From: Pontederia crassipes | Taxonomy: Eukaryota > Streptophyta > Magnoliopsida > Commelinales > Pontederiaceae | Length of the DNA stretch: 64,000 nucleotides | Reading direction: 5' to 3' | Assembly: GCA_030549335.1 (NCBI GenBank) | Contig: JAUKPH010000027.1 | Location: forward strand, 1,798,001-1,862,000 | Part shown: piece after piece, positions 1-13,540 of the stretch | Numbering within the stretch: position 1 is the stretch's first letter | How the letters are laid out: each line of letters starts with the position of its first letter | Made by a program: the position numbers and the translations under genes | Notes under the pieces: model-generated | Seen by the model: the letters and a program-made list of their open reading frames with translations, nothing else | Told to the model about the DNA's origin: nothing | Databases searched by the model: none

Positions 1-1755
1 TTGTTACATTCAATTAAAGCCCCAGATTCATAAGCCTTTGGAATACAACGAATAAATATTATTGTTTAATTAGTTATTCTTACTCTTTGAGATATTTTAT
101 CTGATTATTTTTTTTAGTTTCTGAATTTGAGGAGCTAAAATACATTTTCTAATTATTTAATCTTAAGGACATTTGAAACAATTTTTTATATTCATACCCA
201 TTCCCCTTCAAACTATTCTAGCCCTATAATTTTTTTCTTGGGAATGAGTATCCTCTACAATAGCATGTAACTAAAGAAAAGTTTTTCATTCTAATCATAC
301 AATTACATCTTAATTAGATTTACATAAGAGATGAAGGCAATGTTTTCAGTGACGCTACATTCTACATAAAAAACATTGAAAAAGATTTAAATTTATCAAA
401 TAATTTTAAATAATATACAACTTATGTGTTATCAACATATCAAAATCAATGTAGGAACTTGTTCCCTTATCTCAATTTAATATTAAAAAATTACATGTAT
501 ACTTATATAAAAAATATGCTCTATCAATTTATTAACATTATATGCATTCAATATTATGCCACTATAAAATATTTTACAAAAAATTCGAATATAAGATTCC
601 TTATTTATGGAAATAGAAATTATTCATATCCTAGTTTTATTTATTGACAATTGTTATCAACGAAAGAAAATAAAAATAAAAAAGCCTCTAATGAAAAATT
701 CATAGATAACTTATCCACAACTCTTGTTCCATAGAAAAAAAAGAAATTAAGTAAAACAATACTAACATATATGACAATGTTTCTTTCTATTCTCCTTTGT
801 TGGAGCTAATAACAATTATTAAGGATTTTGTAGATCAGGTAGATAATGAAAAAAAAATTCATTTATAGTAGGTGAATAATTTATTACAAAAACTCTTTAA
901 TTTATAATATTTGAATAATTTATTATTAGTTCATTAGAATATCTTAATTATTTAACAAATTGTTAGTAAAAATAACAAAATATTTAAGTCTAGTTGAATA
1001 CTTTGTTGTTAACTGATTACATATCAATTTATAACAAACTATCTAATGATAATAAAATTATCATGAAACCTAGTTATTTGATATTTTAAAATGATTGATA
1101 TATTAAGTCTTCTATTTATTTGATAGAATAACAAAAAAACTATATATAACTAAAAATTGTTCTCATAAATAATATATATGATTATAAACATTATTAGAAT
1201 TGAAATATATCATTTATTTCATATATCATTGATTATTTAGTTGCTGAAAATCTTTCATTTATAGTAGTTAAATTTTTTTGTTAGCTTATTATATAATAAA
1301 AGATACAAATCCTAATTATTTGATATTATAAAATTATTGACATACATGAGTCTTCTATCTTCTTAAGTTTGATAGAATAACAACTTCATAACAACAAAAA
1401 ATATCTATACACAACTTAAAATTCTTACCATAAATAATATATTATTATAAATAATATTAGCACAAAATATACATTTATTTCATATATTATTATCATATTA
1501 TTGTTTATAGAAAAAATCTTTCATTTATAGCAGTTCAAAATTTTGTTATTAGTTAATTAGACTATCTTAATCAATTAGCAAACTATTAATAATAATAACA
1601 TAATGAGTAAGTTTGGTTGAATATTTTATTATTAGCTGATTATATATCTTATTACCACAAAATTATATCATCTACTTCATATATTGTTGGTTACATAAAA
1701 CAATTTTTACTTATAGTAATTGAATAATTTGTTTAACTTCTACTTATATATATAA

Positions 1756-1759
<4 letters not shown>

Positions 1760-1799
<40 letters not shown>

Positions 1800-1827
1800 T
1801 TTATTATTATTATTATTATTATTATTA
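1760..1827. repeat. AAT/ATT trinucleotide microsatellite forming an inverted repeat
   Basis: A run of AAT units (about 1760-1799) is followed directly by a run of ATT units (about 1800-1827). The two runs are perfectly self-complementary and could form a long hairpin. Confidence 0.9.
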
Positions 1828-2944
1828 AAAATCCTAACAATAATAACAAAATTATTAAATTTTGTTGATTATTTTATTATTATTTGATTAATCTTATATC
1901 GATTTATAATGAATTAGGACATATAGATATACACATAATAATAAATTAATAAACTATTAGTAATAATAAAATAATTAAATTTGGTTGATTAGTTTATTAG
2001 CCATCATGTATTGATTATAACAAACTATTCAACAATAATAAAATAATTACGAATTCTAATTGTTTTGATATGGTAAAAGATTGATATATGTAAGTCTTTT
2101 GCCTTCTTAATAGAATAACATCATGATAGCAACAAAAAATAACTATATACAAATAAAAATTATTAGTATTCATAATATATTAGTATAAATATTAGTACAA
2201 AATGTATATCATTTATTTCATTTTAATATTTTAAAATGATTCATATACTCAAGTCTTTTATCACCTTAATAGAATGACAACTTGACAACAGTAAAATATA
2301 TATACAATTAAAAATTGTTAGCATAAATAATATATGATTATAAATATTATTAGCACAAAATTATATCATCTAATTCATATATTATTGGTTACATAAAAAA
2401 CTTTTATTTATAGTAATCGAATAATTTATTAACTTATACTTATATATATAAACATATATATATAATAATAATAAATTAACAAAATGCTAACAATAATAAC
2501 AAAATTATTAAATTTGGTTGATTATTTTATTGCTATTTGATTAATCCTATATCGATTTATAATGAATTATGACATATAAATATACATATAATAATAAATT
2601 AATAAACTATTAGTAATAATAGAATAATTAAGCTTGGTTGATTATTTTTTTATGAGTTGATTAGGCATCCTATATTGATTATAACGAACTATTCAATAAT
2701 AATAAAATATTTACGAATTCTAGTTGTTTTGATATTGTAAAATAATTGATATATGTAAGTTTTCTATGTTCTTGATAGAATAACATCATGATAGAAAAAA
2801 AAAAATTACATACAACTAAAAATTATTAGTATACATAAAATATTAATATAAATATTAGCAAAAAAGTATATCATTTATTTCATATATTATTTGTTACAGA
2901 AAAAATATTTCATTTATATTAGTTGAATAATTTGTTTAACCTCT

Positions 2945-2946
<2 letters not shown>

Positions 2947-2986
<40 letters not shown>
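2947..2986. repeat. TA dinucleotide microsatellite
   Basis: An uninterrupted alternation of T and A of about 38-40 bases. Shorter TA tracts lie at about 10449-10478, 26357-26376 and 61561-61578. Confidence 0.9.
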
Positions 2987-2987
<1 letters not shown>

Positions 2988-3723
2988 TTATAGATAGATA
3001 CATGTTATCATAATATTATATTTAAAAATTTTATGATATTAATCATCAATAGATATTATCATTAGAATATGAAATGCATGTCTTTAACTCGAAGTACAGA
3101 TCATAACATAATATCTTTAGTCTTGCCTTATATATATATAAATTATAATATTTCATATTTTGTATACAAAAAAAATTATATATAAATATTTTTTTATCAT
3201 ACACAAGTTAATGTGTAGGTCCGCATGCACTCATTTCTTCAAAGAGAGCGTCGAGTATGCAAATAAAAAATGAAAGCCCCTTATATAATCTTTCTTATTA
3301 GATAAAAATAAGTATTTTTCCTTATAACATTTAATATTTTTATGAAATAGAAAATATATATATAAATATTTTTTATCACGCACAAACTTATATTTATAGG
3401 TTATCGTTTCAAAGAGGATGTGGAGTATGCAAATGAAAATGAAAAGTCCCTTTATTTATAGTTACAAATATGAAATTTAAAAACATAAATAAATAAAATT
3501 ATATATACTTAACAACTAACATAGAATGTGAAAATGAAGCTAAAAATCTCTTTATTTATAGTTACAAAGGTAGAATTTAAAAACATAAATAAATAGAATC
3601 ATATGATTATAATAACTATATTTTGAGTATCTATGATTATATAATTAAAAGGTTATCATTTTATACATTCAATTTATAATAGTTCGACACGTGGGACTTT
3701 CTACCTCTACATTAACATATATA

Positions 3724-6700
3724 CTAGTGTGAGGTCCCGTGCGATGCACGGGAGCATGACAAATTGATCATATAAAAAATTTAAAACTGATATTAATGGT
3801 ATGAAAAAGTCATGCAATTATAAATAAAAAAATATAATATAGTTGTGCATTTGCTATTTGTTTATCATCATACAAAATTTTAAGACATTTTTTATTTGTC
3901 ACATGTGAAATACCTTAGTGTCCATGTATAAACACTTATTTTTTTTAGAAATAATCTCACATGTGATAACGAAGGCGGCCTCCTTGCAAAATGAAAAAAA
4001 AAGTAGTCTAAAATCTATAGATTTTAAAATGCACTTTTATATTTTTAATATAACAATATACTTCTATTGATATATTTTTTATTTTTTAATATCATTTCAT
4101 TGGATCTTAGTTAGATTTACATAAGAGAAAAGTCAATATTTTCAGTCATGCTACATTAAAATACATTGAAAAAAGTAATTAATTTATCAAATAATTTTAA
4201 ATCATATACAACTTATGTGCTATCAATAAAGAATATCATATCACATAATAAAATTAATGAGTCAACTCGTCATTTCTTTTCTCAATTTAACATTAAAAAA
4301 TTTGAATGTATACTTATATAAAAAATGCTCTATTAGTTTATTAACATTATATGCATTTAATATTATGACACAAAAAAAATATTTTACAAAAAGTTTGAAT
4401 ATAAGATACCTTATTTAATGAAATAGAGATTATTTATATCCTAGTTTTATTTATTGTCAATTGTTGTCAATGAAAGAAAATAAAAATGAAAAAGTGTCCA
4501 CTAAAAAATTCATAAATAACTCATTAGAAAATATTTGCTTGACATTCAAATATAGAAAATTATGATTAAAGTTGTAAAAATATAAGTGAAAAATAATAAT
4601 TACTTGTGAGAGAATGTAAAAAATATGATTTCAAAGATGATGTAGAAAAATTATTGATAACTATTGTTCCATATAAAAAAGGATAAAGATTTATAAATTA
4701 AATAAAAAAACTAACATATAAGATAATGTTTATTTCTATTCTCTTTTTGGCCATGTCTTCTCTTTGTTAGAGTTAATAACAATGATTAAGTATTTTATAT
4801 ATCAAGTAGATAATGATAGATTTTTTTCCATTTATAGTAGTTGAATAATTTTTTTAAAAAAAATCTTAGTTCAATAGAATATCTTAATTAATTAACAAAT
4901 TGTTAGTAAAAATAACAAAATGTTTAAGTTTAGTGATGACATATCAATTTATAACAAACTATATAATAATATTATTATTATGAAACATAGTAATTTGATA
5001 TTCTAAAATGATTGATATATTAAGTCTTCTATTTCCTTGATAGAATAACAAAACAATAACTATATACAACTAAAAATTGTTATCATAAAAAATATATGAT
5101 TTATAAATATTATTAGAATTAAAATATATCAATGATTTCATGTATTATTGATTATCATATTGTTATTGAAAAATCTTTCATTTATAAAAGTTAAAAATTT
5201 TGTTATTAGCTTATTAAGATAATGATAGATTTTTTTTCCATTTATAGTAGTTGAATAATTTTTTAAAAAAAATATTAGTTCAATAGAATATCTTAATTAA
5301 TTAACAAATTGTTAGTAAAAATAACAAAATGTTTAAGTTTAGTGATGACATATCAATTTATAACAAACTATATAATAATATTATTATTATGAAACATAGT
5401 AATTTGATATTCTAAAATGATTGATATATTAAGTCTTCTATTTCCTTGATAGAATAACAAAACAATAAGTATATACAACTAAAAATTGTTATCATAAAAA
5501 ATATATGATTTATAAATATTATTAGAATTAAAATATATCAATGATTTCATGTATTATTGATTATCATATCATTATTGAAAAATCTTTCATTTATAAAAGT
5601 TAAAAATTTTGTTATTAGCTTATTATATAACAAAAGATTGTGAATCCTAATTATTTGATATTATAAAATTGTTGGTATACACGAGTCTTCTATCTTTTTA
5701 AATTTTATAGATTAACAAGTTGATAGCAAAAAAAAATAACTATACACAACAAAAAATTCTTACCATAAATAATATATGATTACAAAAAGTATTAGCATAA
5801 AATATATCATTTATTTCATATATTATTGAGTATTGTATTATTATTTATTATAAATATTATTAGCACAAAATTATATCATTTACTTCATTTATTATTGATT
5901 ACATAAAAAAAACTTCTATTTATAGTAATTGAATAATTTGTTTAACTTATATATATACATATATATAAAAACATAGATAGATATGTATAATAATAAATTA
6001 ACAAATAAATAACTATATACAACTAAAATTTATTAGTATACATAATATATAAGTATAAATATTAGCACAAAAGATATATCATTTATTTCATATATTATTT
6101 GTTACAAAAAAAATATTTCATTAATATTAGTTGAATAATTTGTTTAACCTCTTACTTATATATAGATATGCCTATATAGATAAATAAGTTGTAAATAGAT
6201 ACATAGATACATATTATCAGAAATATTATATTTAAAATTTTTTTGATACTTATATTAATCATTAATATATGTTATCATTAGAGTATGAAATGTATATCTT
6301 TAACTCAAGGTACATATCATAACTTAAAATATTTAGTCTCTCCTTATATATTTAAATTATAATATTTGATATTTTTTTATATAAAGAGAAATTATATATA
6401 AGTATTGTTTTATCATATACAAATTAATATTTATAGGTTTGCATACACTCATTGTCTTCAAAGAGGGCGTCGAGTATGCAAATAAAAAATAAAAGTCTCT
6501 TATAATATTTAATATCTTTTATTAAATAAAGATAGATACATTTCCTTATAAATTTTAATATTTTTATTAGATAAAAAATATATATAAATATTTTTTTATC
6601 GCGCACAAACCTATATTTAGCATTTTTCATTCTCATTCGGCCTTTGGTAGAATTTAAAAACATAAATAAATATAACTATATAATCTTAATAACTAACTTT

Positions 6701-6810
6701 TGAATATCTATGATTATAAAATTAAGATTATCATTTTATACATTCAATTTATGAGAGTATGACACATGGCACTTTCTACCTCTGCTTTTATATATATAAT
6801 ATAATATAGA
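3724..6810 (-). mobile_element. Candidate non-autonomous Helitron
   Basis: Read on the minus strand, the element would start at 6810 with TCTATATTAT, followed by the subterminal motif AGTGCCA(C/T)GTGTC. It would end at 3724 with CTAG. Just before that end is a 7-bp-stem hairpin (CCCGTGC / GCACGGG, 3736-3752). A start with TC, a GC-rich hairpin about 10 nt before CTRR, and insertion between A and T are the known Helitron signatures, and all are present: A precedes the TC, and T follows the CTAG. No Rep/helicase ORF is present, so the element could not move on its own. The 5' boundary could instead be the similar end at 9883, because related termini recur. Confidence 0.55.
4808..5625. repeat. 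Recent tandem duplication, unit 409 bp, two copies
   Basis: The sequence from 4808 to 5216 is repeated almost base for base at 5217-5625, with only scattered differences in A/T run length and a few substitutions. It lies inside the Helitron-like block and has no coding content. Confidence 0.85.
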
Positions 6811-9560
6811 TTACATAAAAAATTTTATTTATAGTAATTGAATAATTTGTTTAACATAGAGAGATATATACAATAATAAATTAACAAATTGCTAACAATA
6901 ATAAAACAATATGATTATATTTGGTTGATTATTTTATTATTAATTGATTAATTTTATATTAACTTATAATTAATTATGACATATAGATATTCATATAATA
7001 ATTAATTAATAAAATACTAGTTTTAATAAAATAATTAAATTTGATTGATTATTTTGTTATCAGCTGATTAGGTATCTTGTATTGATTATAATGAACTATT
7101 CAATAATAATAAAATAATTACGAATTATAGTTGTTTTGATATTGTAAAATGGTTGATATATGTAAGACTTCTATCTTCTTGATAGAATAACAACACGACA
7201 GCACAAAAAAATAATTATATACAACTAAAATTTATTAGTATACACAATATAAGTATAAATATTAGCACAAAAGGTATATCATTTATTTCATATATTATTT
7301 GTTATAAAAAATATTTCATTAATATTAGTTGAATAATTTGTTTAACCTCTTGCTTATATATAGATATGAATATAAATAAGTTGTAAATAGATACATGTTA
7401 TCATAAATATAATATTAAAAATTTTATGATACTTATATTAATCATTAATATATATTATCATTGGAGTATGAAATGTATATCTTTAACTCGAGGTATATAT
7501 AATAACTTAATATATTTAGTCTTTCCTTATATATTTAAATTATAATATTTGATATTTTTTTATATAAAGAGAAATTATATATAAGTACTGTTTTATCATA
7601 CACAAATTAATATTTATAGGTTTGCATACACTCATTGTCTTCAAAGAGGGCGTCAGTATGCAAATAAAAAATGAAAGTCTCTTATAATATTTAATATCTT
7701 TTATTAAATAAAGATAGGTACATTTCCTTATAAAGTTTAATATTTTTATTAGATAAAAAATATATATAAATATTTTTTTATCGCGCACAAACCTATATTT
7801 AGCATTTTTCATTCTCATTCGGCCTCTGGTAGAATTTAAAAACATAAATAAATATAACTATATAATCTTAATAGCTAACTTTTGAATATCTATGATTATA
7901 AAATTAAGATTATCATTTTATACATTCAATTTATGAGAGTATGACACGTGACACTTTCTACCTCTGCTTTTATATATATAATATAATATATATTACATAA
8001 AAAAATTTATTTATAGTAATTGAATAATTTGTTTAACATAGAGAGATATATACAATAATAAATTAACAAATTGCTAACAATAATAAAACAATATGATTAT
8101 ATTTGGTTGATTATTTTATTATTAATTGATTAATTTTATATTAACTTATAATTAATTATGACATATAGATATACATATAATAATTAATTAATAAAATACT
8201 AGTATTAATAAAATAATTAAATTTGATTGATTATTTTGTTATTAGCTGATTTGGTATCTTGTATTGATTATAATGAACTATTCAATAATAATAAAATAAT
8301 TACGAATTATAGTTGTTTTGATATTGTAAAATGGTTGATATATGTAAGACTTCTATCTTCTTGATAGAATAACAACACGACAACACAAAAAAATAATTAT
8401 ATACAACTAAAATTTATTAGTATACATAATATAAGTATAAATATTAGCACAAAAGGTATATCATTTATTTCATATATTATTTGTTATAAAAAAATATTTC
8501 ATTAATATTAGTTGAATAATTTGTTTAACATCTTACTTATATATAGATATGCATATAAATAAGTTGTAAATAGATACATGTTATCATAAATATTATATTT
8601 AAAAATTTTATGATACTTATATTAATCATTAATATATATTATCATTGGAGTATGAAATGTATATCTTTAACTCGAGGTATATATAATAACTTAATATATT
8701 TAGTCTTTCCTTATATATATAAATTATAATATTTGATATTTTTTTATATAAAGAGAAATTATATATAAGTATTATTTTATCATACGCAAACTAATATTTG
8801 TAGGTCTTCATGCACTCATTGTTCTCAAAGAGGGAGCCGAGTATGCAAATAAAAAATAAAAGTCTCTTATAATATTTAATATCTTTTATTAAATAAAGAT
8901 ATTATAAAATGGTTGATATATGTAAGTCTTCTACCTTCTTGATAGAATAACAACAGGATAGCAACAAAAAAATACTATCTACAACTAAAATTTATTAGTA
9001 TACATAATATATAAGTATAAATATTATCACAAAAGGTATATCATTTATTTCATATATTATTTGTTACATAAAAAATATTTCATTATTGGTTGAATAATTT
9101 GTTTAATCTCTTACTTATATGTAGATATGCATATAAATAAGTTTATCATAAATATTATATTTAAAAATCTTTAATCATTAATATATATTATCATTGGAGC
9201 ATGAACTGTATATATTTAACTCGAGGTATATATCATAACTTAATATATTTAGTCTTTCCTTATATATAAAAATTATAATATTTAATATTTTTTATATAAA
9301 GAGAAATTATATATAAGTATTATTTTATCATACGCAAATCAATATTTATAGGCCTGCATGCACTCATTGTCTTCAAAGAGGGAGCCGAGTATGCAAATAA
9401 AAAATGAAAGTCTCTTATAATATTTAATATCTTTTATTAAATAAAGATAAGTACTTTTCCTTAGAAAATTTAATATTTTTATTAGACAAAAAAAATATAA
9501 ATATTTTTTTATCACGTACAAACCTATATTTGTAGGTTCGCACATACTCTTCATCTTCAA
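6003..9560. repeat. Tandem array, unit about 1.18 kb, with shortened last units
   Basis: The marker CACTCATTGTCTTCAAAGAG recurs near 6446 and 7628, and variants of it near 8812 and 9361. The first three are spaced by about 1.18 kb and the last by about 0.55 kb. The first two units also share matching termini near 6768 and 7945 (GACAC(A/G)TG, then ACTTTCTACCTCTGCTTTTA). Minus-strand open frames at 6424-6663, 7540-7845 and 9339-9569 are the same repeat read in one frame, and they are not supported as genes. Confidence 0.8.
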
Positions 9561-9837
9561 AAAGGGCATGAAGTATGCAAATGAAAATTGAAAGCTCCTA
9601 ATTTATAGTTAAAAATATGGAATTTAAAAGCATAAATTATACTTAATAACTAACTTTGAAAAATTGAAAGTCCCTATGAAATTTGAAAACATTAATAAAT
9701 AAAATTTTATATATTTAACAAATAACTTAAAATATGAAAATAAAAACTAAAAATCTCTTTATTTATAATTACAAACATAGACTTTAAAAATATAAATAAA
9801 TATAATTGTATAATTTTAATAACTAACTTTTGAGTAT

Positions 9838-9883
9838 CTAAGACACGTGGCACTTTTTACCTCTGCTTTTATTTATATATAGA
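9838..9883 (-). other. Further Helitron-like 5' terminus
   Basis: On the minus strand this reads TCTATATATAAATAAAAGC, then AGAGG and a GTGCCACGTG motif, matching the 5' terminus at 6810. Related ends lie near 7985 and 10440. No separate 3' end was found for this copy. Confidence 0.45.
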
Positions 9884-10479
9884 TATATATATATAACTAT
9901 TCAATAATAATAAAATGATTATTTTATTTAATATTCTAAAATGATTGATATGCATAAATCTTCTATATCTTAATAAAATAACAACCCGATAACACCCAAA
10001 AATAAATATATACAAATAAAGATTGTTAGTATAAACAATATGTGATTAAAATATTACAAAAATATATCATTATTTCATATGTTATTTGTTATCATATTAT
10101 TGGTTACATATTTTTTTCATTTATAATTGTTGACATACCTACATACATACATAAATGTACACATATATATAATATGCATAGTATCATAATAATATATTTA
10201 AAAAATTAATGATATCTATATTAATCATCAATGAATATTATCATTCAAGTATGAAAGGCATGTTTTCAATGGCATATAATTTTTAGTCTTTCCTTGTATA
10301 TACGAATTATAACATTTAATATATTTTATTAGATTGAGAGAAATTATATATAAGTATGTTTTATTACCTAATTATTTATATTTATGGATCCGTATTCATC
10401 AAAAAGAACATCGAGTATGAGAGCTTGACACGTGGCACTTTCTACCTCTGCTTATATATATATATATATATATATATAA

Positions 10480-11315
10480 AGAAAATTTATTATAATCATT
10501 ATTAAACTACTATGAGATTCGATTGCATGATTAAATTTAGGAGTGACTGTTAATTATGTAACGCAATATTCTAATAATAATAATTGGCAAATACATAAAT
10601 TTGTCAAATGCCATCAATTAATAAAATATTTAAATGATCGAAGATAAAATGTAATGTTTATATTCAATAATATTTTTTTTATCATATCTTGTGTTCTATA
10701 AAAATAACTCATTTTAATTGTTATAGAAAATTGTGGTATGATTCTTATTTATGGTAAAGAATCCATTTTTATTTAACTTTAAACATTATTGTATTTTTTA
10801 TAGCATTTTCATATTTTTTTATTTCTTATTAAAAATGTTACTATTGTGCAAGAGTGATAAAATTTTAGTATATTATTCATTTCTTTACATTGAGAAAAGA
10901 ATAATATATGTTATGAAGTAAATAAAAACTGAGATATTTTTATCTTCATTACTATGTTCAATAAGATTTTTTATTATAAAACAATTCATTTTAGTTTGTG
11001 ATTAATGTTTATCTTCATTACTACTGTTTAAATAATTCATTTTAAATTTTGTGTAAATTAGTTTCCTTTTAGTTTATTTGAGAATAAGGCCGTAACTTTT
11101 TAATTTGTGTTCATTATAAATGACCATTAGCTTGCTATTTATAGCTGATTTATTTAAATTTGTTTTTAAAATTATCATTATTATTTAATTTATATTTATT
11201 ATAAGAAATCTTTTTATTTGTCATTAAATACTGCCATATCTGTTGACATAACTTTTATACAACATTATTTCTCTTAAACATTGTTAGTGAACAAATGCAA
11301 TCATTTTTGTAGTAT
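10480..11315. other. AT-rich intergenic DNA, nothing recognised
   Basis: No long reading frame, RNA gene or repeat structure could be identified here. It is the host sequence into which MULE-1 inserted. Confidence 0.5.
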
Positions 11316-11324
11316 ATTATTTAT

Positions 11325-12150
11325 GGAAAAAATGGGCATCCCCCTACTCAAGTAGGGGGGATGGTACACCTTATCTGTGCATGTGTCCGATGCGCATTGG
11401 ACGGATGCGCAGATATTCTCACGGTTCGTATGGAGAAAGGCCGGCTCGGCATGCGGTTCAGTGGATGCAGTTCGGCGAGGACCGGTTCAGCTCACGAGGG
11501 TACAAAAATGGACAGCACGTGAAGTGCCTCTCTTTCGCCCTCTTCTCTCCTCTGCTCTCCACGATCCAGCCGGCCTCCGAACCATATTTTGCTCTCCGCG
11601 CAGCAGCACGACACCGATGAGCACCCTTGTTTCTCCCCATTTCGCCCTCTTCTGTCCTCTCCTCTCCGCATGATCTTTCCTCTTCACGCGGCAGCATGAC
11701 CCCCCCTCCCCGGCCAGATCTGCAACCCCCCTCTCAAATCCGCGACTTCCTATCTCTCTCCGGCCATCTGCGCGCAGTGGTGACACCCCCTCCCCAGATC
11801 TACGCCCAGTGGCGAGCCCCCTGTCAGTTCTGCGGGCAGTGGCAACTCCCTCGCCGAGCTACGCTGCTCCCCCGCCAAGCTAGGTTGCCAAGTGCCGCCA
11901 ATCAGCCCTGCTGTGCGCTGCCGAGCCCCCCTCTCTATTGGTCACCGCTCCCCCGCAGAGCTTCGCCGATCAGCCTCACCGAGCACTCCGCAACCCCTGT
12001 CCGAGCTTGCCTCCCTATCCGCCGCCTCTCCCCCACCAGGCTCCGCCGCCAAGCACTGCCGAGCGCCGCCGAGCTCCGATGCCAAGCGCCCCCGCCGAGC
12101 ACTACTCCGAGCGCAGCCGAGCCCGCTGAACTCCATCCAATTTGAACATA
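11325..12150 (+). repeat. MULE-1 left inverted arm (GC-rich)
   Basis: The arm starts with the terminal repeat and a 20-base hairpin at 11340-11359 (CCCCCTACT / AGTAGGGGG stem, CA loop). It then becomes strongly GC-rich, rising above the AT-rich surroundings. It is the inverse of the right arm: the phrase GAGGGTACAAAAATGGACAG at 11498 reappears on the other strand near 13449. Overlapping open frames on both strands (for example 11627-12145 with 172 codons) come from the GC-rich, Pro/Ser/Ala-biased repeat composition. They are open on opposite strands at once and show no domain, so they are not annotated as genes. Confidence 0.75.
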
Positions 12151-12584
12151 TGCATTCCTTAATTCATTTGTAATTTTTTTTGGTTTATTTAGGATGATTA
12201 TTGTCGTTGCCTTTATATCGTAATGAAGTATGTAAACATATATGAAAAGTAGTTGAAAAGTTCTTCAATTCTTCACTTCTGCAGTCAAGATTGGATGTCG
12301 CATAACATATATTTGAGTTGTGGGGTAATGTGATCCTGCTGCATTTCATAAAAGTTGGTGCATGGCATGTTTGTAGAGGATGCAAAAGAAAGAAAAGAAT
12401 GAAGCCAATATTGAGAACACATTCTTGCTGGCACATACACCATCACAAAACTAAGCACCGAAACAATTACCACTTTAGTTTCCACATAAAAGAAACAATA
12501 CTTGGTATTTAATCAGACAATTAGAGATAAAATGATCTTACGGAGAACACCCTCCTTTGTCTTTGTCCACATGAATTGTATATG

Positions 12585-13540
12585 TATATGGTTGGCGGGG
12601 TGTGTTTGGCGGCGTAGGCGACGTGAGGGTGTGGGGGAGGGGGGTGGCAGCGCGAGGTCAGCGGCCGGCGGGGTTGCAGCAGCGTTCGGAGGGGCTGATC
12701 GGCGGAGCTCGGCGAGCGCGCTTGACGGCGGAGCGGCGGTGGACAGGGAGGCGGGCTCGGACAAGGGTCACAGCGTGCTCGGCTGGGCTGATCCATGGAG
12801 CTTGATGGCGGAATCTGCAGGGGCGCTTGGAGCCGACATGGAGGCAGCACGGACAGGGGTCGCAGCGTGCTCGGCGAGGTTGATCGGCAGCAGATCTCGA
12901 GGGGGCCCTTGGCATCAGAGCTCGGAGGGGGAGCAGTGGCGGACAGGGAGGCGGGCTCAGACAGGGGTGGCGACGTGCTTGGGGTCACGGATCTGCTCGG
13001 CAGGGCTGATCGGCGGCGGCTATTTCCGGGTCACAACGTAGCTCGGACAGGGTTCGCAGCATGCTTGGGTTGCGATCTGCTTGGCGGGGCTGATCGGCAG
13101 CGCTTGACGCCAACAGTTGGCGGCACTTGGCGCCGGCTGTTGATGGGGGAACGGCATAGCTCGGAGGCGGCGAGGTTGGCGAGAGAGTCGGCGCTGCGCA
13201 CGGATGGCCGGAGAGAAATGGGAAGTCACGGATCTAAGAGGGGGGTTGCGGATCTGAGAGGGGGCTTGCGAATCTGAGAGGATGTTGCGGATCTGGCCAG
13301 GGGGGTCGTGCTTCCGCGCAAAGAGGAAAGAGGGGGAAAGAGGCCGGCCGGATCATACAAAGAGGAGAGGAGAGAAGATGGCGGTCGAAACAGAGAGGAG
13401 AGAGAGAACAGGACGAAAGAGGTGCCCTTCTGTCCATTTTTGTACCCTCACAAGCCGACCAATCCTCACTGAACCTGCCCACCGAATCGCATGACGAGCC
13501 GGCCTTTTCTCCCACTGCAAACCACGAGAATATGTGCATC
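12585..13540 (-). repeat. MULE-1 right inverted arm, inner part, with sub-repeats
   Basis: This is the reverse complement partner of 11390-12150. It is internally repetitive, with units of roughly 110 bp built around (minus strand) GATCAGCC, CCGAGCACGCTG and CCCCTGTCC(G/T)(A/T)GC. The outer 79 bp of the arm now lie at 16875-16953 because a solo LTR splits it. Open frames here (12502-13041, 12795-13277 and minus 12521-12988) are the repeat itself and have no recognisable domain. A captured, later amplified gene fragment cannot be excluded. Confidence 0.7.

Larger units (their letters stand above)
1..3723. repeat. AT-rich Helitron-like repeat block, no gene seen
   Basis: No coding region is recognisable in this stretch. 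Its sequence is a diverged copy of the DNA that follows. For example, 310-660 aligns with 4106-4460, sharing phrases such as TTATCAAATAATTTTAAAT. It is therefore probably another copy of the same repeat family as 3724-10480. A 73-codon open frame at 426-647 is a chance AT-rich frame with no domain. At 3690-3720 the motif pair ACACGTGG and ACTTTCTACCTCT, seen at several Helitron-like 5' ends further right, occurs next to the terminus at 3724. Confidence 0.6.

Noticed and set aside
7540-7845. 101-codon minus-strand frame repeated at 6424 and 9339
   Set aside because: The apparent conservation comes from the tandem DNA array. The peptides are Ile/Lys/Tyr-rich AT artefacts, and one copy is frameshifted.
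11627-12145. 172-codon Pro/Ser/Ala-rich open frame in GC-rich DNA
   Set aside because: It lies in a MULE inverted arm with sub-repeats and is open on both strands at once, with no domain or splice structure. Base composition explains it.
12502-13041. 179-codon open frame in the opposite MULE arm
   Set aside because: Same reason: repeat-derived, with overlapping open frames on the minus strand and no recognisable family.
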